A stretch of 15,745 nt of DNA from CAZZNQ01 sp964655775 (GTDB lineage Bacteria > Planctomycetota > Brocadiia > SM23-32), in the NCBI GenBank assembly GCA_964655775.1, contig CAZZNQ010000092.1:1-15745 (forward strand), given 5' to 3'. The position numbers were made by a program, and so were the translations under genes. Below the pieces are notes generated by a model. That model had not been told where the DNA came from. It saw only the letters and a list, made by a program, of their open reading frames with translations, and ran no database searches. Shown piece by piece: positions 6,109-11,807 of the stretch (position 1 is the first letter of the stretch; each line of letters starts with the position of its first letter).

Positions 6109-7977
6109 ATGGCACTGAAACGAGATCTGGGCATACTCGAGGTGTTTGCGGTCGCGGCCGGGGCTATGATCAGCTCCGGGCTTTTCGTGCTGCCCACTGT
6201 GGTGTTCGCGGAGGTCGGCCCGGGCGTCACGCTCTGCTACCTGGGTGCGGCGTTGCTGCTGGTGCCGGCGCTGGCGGGCACCGCTGAACTGATGACGGCT
6301 ATGCCCAAGGCGGGGGGCACGTACTTCTTCATCGATCGCAGTCTCGGTCCGGCTTTTGGTGCGGCGGGCGGCATCGCCACGTGGGCGTCCATCGCGTTCA
6401 AGAGCGCATTCGCCTTACTCGGAATCGGCCTGCTGGCGGCGGACGTGTGGAACTGGGGAATCGAAGCCTGGCAGGTCAAGGCGGTTGCGACCGGCTTCGG
6501 AGTCCTATTCGCCGGAGTCAATCTCCTCGGCGCCCGTCACGCAGGGCGGATACAGATCGGCCTGGTCGGCATGCTCTTGCTGATCCTCGTCGCGTACGTC
6601 ATATGCAGCCTGGGTCGCCTCGATATGCCGCGGCCGAAGCAGTACATGCCCCGGGGCATCGGCAGCGTACTCACCGGCATCGCCATGGTCTTCATATCGT
6701 TCGGCGGCGTGGCCAAGGTCTCCAATCTGGGCGAGGAGGTCCGCCAGCCCCGGCGCGATCTGATCATCGGCATGTTCGTGGCAGCCGGTGTCGTCGGCGT
6801 CCTGTACGTCGGCGTCGTGCTGGCCACTGTTGGCGTCCTGCCCAATGATCCGCTGCAATGGCGCCCGGCGCCCATTTCTCAGGCAGCACAGCTCATGTGG
6901 GGGAAGTTCGGCGCCGTTGCCATGGGGGCCGCGGCGATGGCCGCGTTCTTGACCACGGGCAACGCCGGAATACTGAGTGCCAGCCGTACGCTGATGGCCA
7001 TGAGCCAGGACCATTTGCTCCCGTCCAACCTTGGGGAGGTGGGCGAGAAGCGCGGTACCCCGAAGAAGGCCATTATGATGACGGCGGGTTTCATGCTGGC
7101 GGTCATATGGCTGCTGGACCTGACGCTCTTCGTCAAAGCGGCCAGCGCCATGATGATCCTGCTGTTTATCCTCACGCTGGTGGCCGTTGTCCTGATGCGC
7201 GAGAGCCGGATCCCCACTTACCAACCCTCCTGGAAGGCGCCCCTCTATCCGTGGCTGGAGATAGCCGGCATTGTGGCGTACGGGTTCCTGCTGGTGGAAC
7301 TAGGCACGCTGCCGCTGGCCGTCACCGGGGCCATCATCGGAGCGGCGGTCGTCTGGTACGCGTTCTACGCGAAGGTTCACGTCCTGCGCGAGTCGGCGCT
7401 GATACGACTGGCCGGGCGACTCGCCGAGACCGATTTCGAGGACTACGATCTGGAGGCGGAACTGTCCCGTATCACGCGCGAGCGCGACCAAGTGGTGATG
7501 GACCGTTTCGATCACCTTGTGCATGAGTGCGAGGTCATCGACATGTCCCGAGGCGCGACGCGCGAGGAGCTCTTCCGCCTGGTGGCCGAGAGGTTGGCCC
7601 GGCGCGTGGGTTACTCGGCGGAGGACCTCCACGGGATGCTTGAGTCCCGAGAGTCGATCTCTACCACAGTGGTGCGTCCCGGCCTCGCCATTCCGCACCT
7701 AGTGCTGGAGGGCATCGAGTCGCTGGAGGTGGTGCTGGTTCGGAGCAAGGAGGGCGTTGTCTTCGCTGAGGGCGAGCGCCCGGTGACCTCGGTATTCGTG
7801 TTGGCGGCGCCACCGGAGGAGAGGAACTTCTATCTGAAGGCGCTGGTGGCGATTGCCGAGATTGCCCAGGACCCGGAGTTCGACAATCGGTGGCGCGCCG
7901 CCCGGGGGACCGAAGCCCTGAGGGAAGTGGTGCTGGCCGCCGAACGACGGAGGGACCACTCGTTCGGCGGGCAGTAG
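6109..7977 (+). CDS. APC-family amino acid permease fused to a C-terminal PTS EIIA (fructose/nitrogen type) domain
   Basis: A 622-aa inner-membrane transporter. Residues 1-425 form an APC-superfamily permease with about 12 spans, beginning at ILEVFAVAAGAMISSGLFVLP (9-29), whose small-residue GAMISSG unwound helix is the usual amino-acid carboxylate site. It also has the loop PKAGGTYFFIDRSLGP (66-81) and FGGVAKVSNLGEEVRQPRR (198-216) at the helix 6 region. A charged linker (about 425-470) leads to a cytoplasmic EIIA domain (about 475-615). GLAIPHL (525-531) provides the predicted phosphoacceptor His530, with VFVLAAPPEERNFYLKAL (562-579) matching the domain's second half. The EIIA part suggests control by phosphorylation or by a bound nucleotide signal rather than sugar transport. 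That is inference. The only practical start is ATG 6109, although GGGGAG sits rather far upstream (15 nt). The gene stands alone and no PTS partner is nearby. The amino-acid substrate is not predictable. Confidence 0.92.
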   Translation: MALKRDLGILEVFAVAAGAMISSGLFVLPTVVFAEVGPGVTLCYLGAALLLVPALAGTAELMTAMPKAGGTYFFIDRSLGPAFGAAGGIATWASIAFKSAFALLGIGLLAADVWNWGIEAWQVKAVATGFGVLFAGVNLLGARHAGRIQIGLVGMLLLILVAYVICSLGRLDMPRPKQYMPRGIGSVLTGIAMVFISFGGVAKVSNLGEEVRQPRRDLIIGMFVAAGVVGVLYVGVVLATVGVLPNDPLQWRPAPISQAAQLMWGKFGAVAMGAAAMAAFLTTGNAGILSASRTLMAMSQDHLLPSNLGEVGEKRGTPKKAIMMTAGFMLAVIWLLDLTLFVKAASAMMILLFILTLVAVVLMRESRIPTYQPSWKAPLYPWLEIAGIVAYGFLLVELGTLPLAVTGAIIGAAVVWYAFYAKVHVLRESALIRLAGRLAETDFEDYDLEAELSRITRERDQVVMDRFDHLVHECEVIDMSRGATREELFRLVAERLARRVGYSAEDLHGMLESRESISTTVVRPGLAIPHLVLEGIESLEVVLVRSKEGVVFAEGERPVTSVFVLAAPPEERNFYLKALVAIAEIAQDPEFDNRWRAARGTEALREVVLAAERRRDHSFGGQ

Positions 7978-7988
7978 ACGACCTCCGT

Positions 7989-9173
7989 TCAGGCAGCCTT
8001 CTGCACGTCCGGCTTGCCGGACCAGATTCCCTTGAGGTAACCGACGCCGGCCGCAATCCACCACGCCGTCGCAGCAGCTCCGACCGCGATCGCACCCGGA
8101 AGGCTGCAGCCGATGCGTCTGCGTGCGTCGACTGCCGTTCTGACCGAGACGGCCAGCAACAGGAGCATGTAGCTGGTCAGGATCGCTGCCAACCACAGCC
8201 ACTGGCGAAGCAGGGCGGGATGGATGCTTTTCCCGAACAGTGCCGGCGCCCAGTCGTTCCGCACGCTGAGGGCGAACGCCGCGTAGACGACGAAGTTGAG
8301 CACCCCTACGTGCGAGTCCCATCCTCGGAGAGGAAGGCCGAAGGATACGAACCAGCCCCACACGAAGACGGCGACGCTCAGCAGCACCGCCCACGGCAGG
8401 CTGACCAATGCGAGGGGTATCAGCAGGAGGGCGAAGGGCAGGGGCGCCAGAAGGCCCGCGTTCAACCACCGCGCTGCATGCGAGCGCTCGAGAACGTAGT
8501 CCGAATACCCCGCCTCCACCGCCTCCGACAAAAGACCGCCTGCCTCCGCCAAGCCGGAGCAAACGACGCCCGCGGACTCGATCTGCACCAACGTGTGTTC
8601 CGATTCAACGGCCTTCAGCGAGACTCTGGCGCCCTCCGCCGTAGGCGTCAGGCCCTCCGGGTCTAACACTCCCAGGTCAACGAGGGCGCTCGCCCGATAG
8701 ACCGCGCAGGCCGGGTCCGCTACGCGGACCGTCGCATGCTCGCCATGCACGGTGGCCCCGCATCCGCTCAGGACGCTTCTGCACACTTTCTGGGCAAGTC
8801 CGCCGCTGGCCTTGGAGCGACACTGAGGAATGACGAGTGCCACGTCTCTATCTTCGAAGGCGGCGACGGCCTCCTTGAGCCAGCCTTTGCCCTGCATGCG
8901 GCATTGCGGCATGATGACGGCCCGGAAGTCGCCCTTGGCCGCGCTCAGTCCTCGGCGAACCAGTTCGTTGTATGAGCCCGCCCCAGCGGTCGTTACGATG
9001 CGCACTTCATCCGCGGCTTCGCCCGCCATCGCCGCCACGTCTCGGGAGCTCGGGGTAACCAGCAGTATCTCCTTGCTCGCGAAGTCCTGCTCCAGCACGC
9101 TGCGGATGCAGAGCTCGCCCGAGACGGAGTCTCCCCAAAGCGGGATGACGACGGAGACATACGGTTCTGCCAT
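7989..9173 (-). CDS. Membrane-anchored glycosyltransferase family 2-like protein, catalytic motif degenerate
   Basis: A 394-aa protein. The N-terminal half resembles a GT-A family 2 domain: YVSVVIPLWG (5-14), SVLEQDFASKEILLVTP (25-41), SYNELVRRGLSAAKGDF (67-83) and GWLKEAVAAFEDRDVALV (97-114). Where the DxD metal-binding motif should follow the strand at 84-90 the sequence is MPQC (88-91), so it may be catalytically weak, metal-independent, or a pseudoenzyme. From about residue 238 there are several membrane spans (about 240-280, 288-303, 325-343 and 360-379), ending with the GVGYLKGIW (376-384) tail common to membrane GT2 proteins of envelope glycan synthesis. ATG 9173 has only a weak GAGAG upstream. 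The gene is monocistronic as far as visible. It converges on the APC-EIIA gene with 11 bp between stops and has its own promoter at 9228-9256. The acceptor and donor are unknown. Confidence 0.78.
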   Translation of the reverse strand: MAEPYVSVVIPLWGDSVSGELCIRSVLEQDFASKEILLVTPSSRDVAAMAGEAADEVRIVTTAGAGSYNELVRRGLSAAKGDFRAVIMPQCRMQGKGWLKEAVAAFEDRDVALVIPQCRSKASGGLAQKVCRSVLSGCGATVHGEHATVRVADPACAVYRASALVDLGVLDPEGLTPTAEGARVSLKAVESEHTLVQIESAGVVCSGLAEAGGLLSEAVEAGYSDYVLERSHAARWLNAGLLAPLPFALLLIPLALVSLPWAVLLSVAVFVWGWFVSFGLPLRGWDSHVGVLNFVVYAAFALSVRNDWAPALFGKSIHPALLRQWLWLAAILTSYMLLLLAVSVRTAVDARRRIGCSLPGAIAVGAAATAWWIAAGVGYLKGIWSGKPDVQKAA

Positions 9174-9227
9174 GGCGCTCTCGCTGCTCAGACGGTGCTG
9201 CCGCCCAGGGTAGAAGGCAAAGCATGA

Positions 9228-9256
9228 ATGATGCGGCAGTTCGCGTGGTCTGTCAA
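9228..9256 (-). promoter_or_regulatory. Promoter of the glycosyltransferase-like gene
   Basis: On the minus strand TTGACA (9251-9256), 17 bp, then CATCAT (9228-9233). Transcription would start near 9221, about 48 nt before ATG 9173. Confidence 0.6.
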
Positions 9257-9281
9257 ATGCGCCGGCTGTCGAGCGAGGCCG

Positions 9282-9300
9282 GGCCGCGCCGGACGCGGCC
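9282..9300. other. GC-rich perfect dyad between divergent promoters
   Basis: GGCCGCG (9282-9288) pairs with CGCGGCC (9294-9300) over a 5-nt loop. The dyad lies between the leftward glycosyltransferase promoter and the -35 of the rightward phosphoesterase promoter (9307). It could be a regulator site or a local hairpin. A terminator is unlikely because no gene reads into it from the left. Confidence 0.35.
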
Positions 9301-9306
9301 GTCTTC

Positions 9307-9335
9307 TTGCCGGTCCTCTCCCCATGCAGTAGAAT
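9307..9335 (+). promoter_or_regulatory. Promoter of the metallophosphoesterase gene
   Basis: TTGCCG (9307-9312), 17 bp, then TAGAAT (9330-9335). Transcription would start near 9342, leaving about 34 nt before TTG 9376. Confidence 0.6.
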
Positions 9336-9375
9336 GCGCGGACTTCTGTGTTGACTCCCGGACGGATCCCGAGCC

Positions 9376-10098
9376 TTGCTCTACGCTATCCTCGCTGACA
9401 TTCATGGAAACCTCCACGCCCTGGACGCGGTCCTGAGCGACGCGACCTCGCAGGGCGTTGAGGGCGTTTTGTGCCTCGGCGACGTCGTCGGATACGGTGC
9501 CTATCCGGAGGAGTGCATCGACCGGGTGCGCGAGACCGGCGCCACCGTTGTGGGCGGCAATCACGACTGGGGCGTCATCGGCAAGGTCGACATCGATTAC
9601 TTCAACGCCGAGGCGCGCGCAAGCATCCTCTGGACGCGCGAACGCCTGTCCGACGATTACCGTGAGTTCCTCGAATCGCTCCAGCTCGTGGAGACGCTGG
9701 GCGAGATCACACTCGTTCACAGCGGCCTATTCGCCCCGGAATACTTCGAGTATATCTACACGTTCTACGATGTCCATCTGAACTTCAGCCACCAGAACAC
9801 GAAGGTCTGCTTCATCGGCCATTCCCACTGGCCGAACGTGTTTCTGGACACCCTCCCCAACGACTGCTTCCTCGATTCCGAGTTCACGGTGCCGGCCGAC
9901 AGCCGGGCGCTGGTCAACGTGGGCAGCGTCGGACAGCCGAGGGACAACAACTGGCGCGCCGCCTACTGCCTCTACGACAGCGATCGGCATCACGCCCGTA
10001 TACGGCGCATCGAGTACGACGTGCAGAGCGCCTCCGACGCGATAATCGATGCGGGCCTGCCTCCCACCAACAGCACCCGCCTGCACCTGGGCAGGTGA
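9376..10098 (+). CDS. Calcineurin-like metallophosphoesterase
   Basis: A 240-aa cytoplasmic protein of the YfcE/ApaH-like metallophosphoesterase superfamily. All five metal-site blocks are present: ADIHGN (7-12; D8 and H10), GDVVGYG (35-41; D36), GGNHDW (60-65; N62 and H63), VHSG (114-117; H115) and GHSHW (148-152; H149 and H151). It should therefore bind a dinuclear metal centre and hydrolyse a phosphomonoester, phosphodiester or phosphoanhydride. The substrate cannot be assigned, and the group includes phosphoprotein phosphatases and phosphodiesterases. The start is TTG 9376: an in-frame stop lies at 9352-9354, no ATG or GTG lies between, and the ADIHG block would otherwise lose its strand. 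No good Shine-Dalgarno is visible. The gene converges on aroDE with 3 bp between stops and is probably monocistronic. Confidence 0.92.
   Translation: MLYAILADIHGNLHALDAVLSDATSQGVEGVLCLGDVVGYGAYPEECIDRVRETGATVVGGNHDWGVIGKVDIDYFNAEARASILWTRERLSDDYREFLESLQLVETLGEITLVHSGLFAPEYFEYIYTFYDVHLNFSHQNTKVCFIGHSHWPNVFLDTLPNDCFLDSEFTVPADSRALVNVGSVGQPRDNNWRAAYCLYDSDRHHARIRRIEYDVQSASDAIIDAGLPPTNSTRLHLGR
10084..10097. other. Small hairpin at the end of the phosphoesterase gene
   Basis: CACCT (10084-10088) and AGGTG (10093-10097) pair over a GGGC loop at the junction of two convergent genes. The stem is short and no T-tract follows, so it is at best a weak end-of-transcript structure. Confidence 0.2.
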
Positions 10099-10101
10099 CG
10101 C

Positions 10102-11580
10102 CTACTCTCCCTGAAGCCTCTGCCGGACCACCTGCTCCATGACGTCCGCCGGCGCCGTCTGCTCCGTCCACCACTCGAACTGCGCGACAGCCTGGTTCAG
10201 GAACCACCGGATGCCGGAGACCGCCATGGCGCCGGCCGCCCCGGCTTCGCTCAGAAGGCGGGTTTCCAGGGGATTGTAGACCGCGTCGAACACCACCATG
10301 CCGCCGTGGAGCAGCTCGGCCGGCACCGGCGTCTCATCGACGTTCGGCCACATGCCCACCGAGGTGGTGTTCGCGATCACGTCCGCGTCCACGTTCCCCA
10401 TTCCGTCCAGGCCGCAGTGCTCCAGTCCGAACTCCGACGCCAGTTCCGCCGCCCGGGAGACCGTTCGGTTCGCGACGACGATGCGCCCGCACCTTCCCTT
10501 GAGGCCGCAGGCCATGGCGCGAGCGGCGCCCCCGGCGCCAACGATCAGCACCTTGCACCGGTCCAGACCGGGCAGGTCGCTCCGCCGCACGGCGTCCTCG
10601 ATTGCGCTCACGGCCGCCCCGATGTCCGTATTCCTGCCCAGCAGGCGTTCGCCGCGGCAGGCTACCGTGTTGATCGCGCCGATCCTCAGGGCCTCCTCGT
10701 CCACCTCGTCCATCAGCGCCAGCATGGTTTCCTTGTGGGGCAGCGTCACGCTCAGGCCGTTCAGGTCGTAGGGGCGAAAGGCGCTCAGGAAAGCCCCGGC
10801 ATTGTCGACCTTGAACGGCAGATAGACGGCATCGATGTCACACGCCCCGAACGCCGCGTTGTGCACCGCCGGGCTCATGCTGTGGGCCACCGGGTTGGCA
10901 ACGACGCCGTACACGCGTGTGTCCGGTCCGATGTCCGCGAGGCGGTACATGTCCAGCATCTCGTCATACGGGACCTGCCCCGGGGCAGACTCGGCGCCGC
11001 GTTCACGACTGGCGAAGGTCAGATAGGCTCCGAACTTTGCGCACAGTATGCGGCTCACAAGGCCCGCCTCGCCCATGCTCAGCGCTATGACCTTGCGTTC
11101 GGGCGCGTGTCTTCGCAGAAGGTCCAGCATGGGGGCTACGTCGGTGATCCGCGATGCGGTTGGGACGATCTTCCCGATGTCGGCGCCGGAATCGATGATC
11201 CGCTTCATCACAACGTCAAGATCCGGCGGAGTACCCTGGAAGTCGTGATGAGAGACGATCCGCCCGCAGGTGCCAGGAAGGGCGCCCAGATTCCCGACCG
11301 AGTCCAGTTCCACGTCAATGTAATCGGCGCCGAGTTCGGCGGCTTGCCGAAGGCTCCGCAATCGGACATCTTCCGGTCCCTCGCAATGCCCGCCCTGCCT
11401 GGTCGGCCGGTTGGTAACGATGATGGGCCGGTCGCGTGACTCGCACACACGCTGAAGCTCGCACTCCTTCATGAAGTCCAGCCGCACTTCCACCAGATCC
11501 ACGCCGGTCGGCAGGTCGTGCATTGCGGCCAGCAGCGACTCGGTGTCCGGCTCCGTAAGCGCCACGCACAGTCGGGTCAC
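10102..11580 (-). CDS. aroDE: Bifunctional 3-dehydroquinate dehydratase (type I) / shikimate 5-dehydrogenase
   Basis: A 492-aa fusion catalysing two consecutive steps of the shikimate pathway, dehydroquinate to dehydroshikimate and then NADPH-dependent reduction to shikimate. Residues 1-218 are a type I dehydratase: EVRLDF (31-36), VSHHDF (109-114) with catalytic His112, GKIVPTA (136-142) with Schiff-base Lys137, and SMGEAGLVSRI (168-178). Residues 222-490 are AroE: VVANPVAHSMSPAVHN (226-241), SVTLPHKE (277-284) with Lys283, GAINTV (301-306), GRNTDIGA (315-322) with Asp319, the nucleotide loop VGAGGAARA (347-355), NRT (371-373), NTTSVGM (404-410) and FLNQAVAQFEWW (460-471). All catalytic residues seem intact in both halves. 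GTG 11580 has a GGAGG 5 nt upstream. The gene has its own promoter and no same-strand neighbour. The same fusion order occurs in plants and chlamydiae, which is established knowledge. Confidence 0.96.
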   Translation of the reverse strand: MTRLCVALTEPDTESLLAAMHDLPTGVDLVEVRLDFMKECELQRVCESRDRPIIVTNRPTRQGGHCEGPEDVRLRSLRQAAELGADYIDVELDSVGNLGALPGTCGRIVSHHDFQGTPPDLDVVMKRIIDSGADIGKIVPTASRITDVAPMLDLLRRHAPERKVIALSMGEAGLVSRILCAKFGAYLTFASRERGAESAPGQVPYDEMLDMYRLADIGPDTRVYGVVANPVAHSMSPAVHNAAFGACDIDAVYLPFKVDNAGAFLSAFRPYDLNGLSVTLPHKETMLALMDEVDEEALRIGAINTVACRGERLLGRNTDIGAAVSAIEDAVRRSDLPGLDRCKVLIVGAGGAARAMACGLKGRCGRIVVANRTVSRAAELASEFGLEHCGLDGMGNVDADVIANTTSVGMWPNVDETPVPAELLHGGMVVFDAVYNPLETRLLSEAGAAGAMAVSGIRWFLNQAVAQFEWWTEQTAPADVMEQVVRQRLQGE

Positions 11581-11624
11581 AGTCTCCTCCCTCGGTTGAA
11601 CGCGCGGGAAAGCCTTCGCGGCCG

Positions 11625-11653
11625 ATTATAGCGCCCCCGAGGGCACGCTTCAC
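11625..11653 (-). promoter_or_regulatory. Promoter of aroDE
   Basis: On the minus strand GTGAAG (11648-11653), 17 bp, then a perfect TATAAT (11625-11630). Transcription would start near 11618, about 38 nt before GTG 11580. Confidence 0.6.
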
Positions 11654-11657
11654 GTGC
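11643..11657. other. Dyad over the aroDE -35 element
   Basis: GCACG (11643-11647) and CGTGC (11653-11657) form a short inverted repeat that covers the aroDE -35 and lies 10 bp from the divergent secDF -35. It could be an operator affecting both promoters. The support is positional only. Confidence 0.25.
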
Positions 11658-11667
11658 GTGGGCTCGC

Positions 11668-11696
11668 TTGAGTTGGCTGTGGCGAAGTGGTATCAT
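11668..11696 (+). promoter_or_regulatory. Promoter of secDF
   Basis: TTGAGT (11668-11673), 17 bp, then TATCAT (11691-11696). Transcription would start near 11703, leaving a leader of about 105 nt before ATG 11808. I see no clear riboswitch or open upstream peptide in that leader. Confidence 0.7.
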
Positions 11697-11807
11697 GCCT
11701 GCGTTTTGTAGGCCTTGGGAAGCCTGCCTGACGGCCACCCGTTGCGAGCAGTCCAGCCTTTCCCGGGCTGTGCAGACTGCTTTCCCTGTGGAGACAACTT
11801 CCGAGTC

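Noticed and set aside
7947..7988. Inverted repeat ACGGAGG...CCTCCGT at the convergent APC-EIIA/glycosyltransferase junction
   Set aside because: The loop would be 28 nt, the stem only 7 bp, and there is no T-tract, so it is not convincing as a terminator.
11715..11807. N-terminal extension of secDF from TTG 11715
   Set aside because: It would put about 31 soluble residues before the first span, starts only about 12 nt after the predicted transcription start and has no family support.
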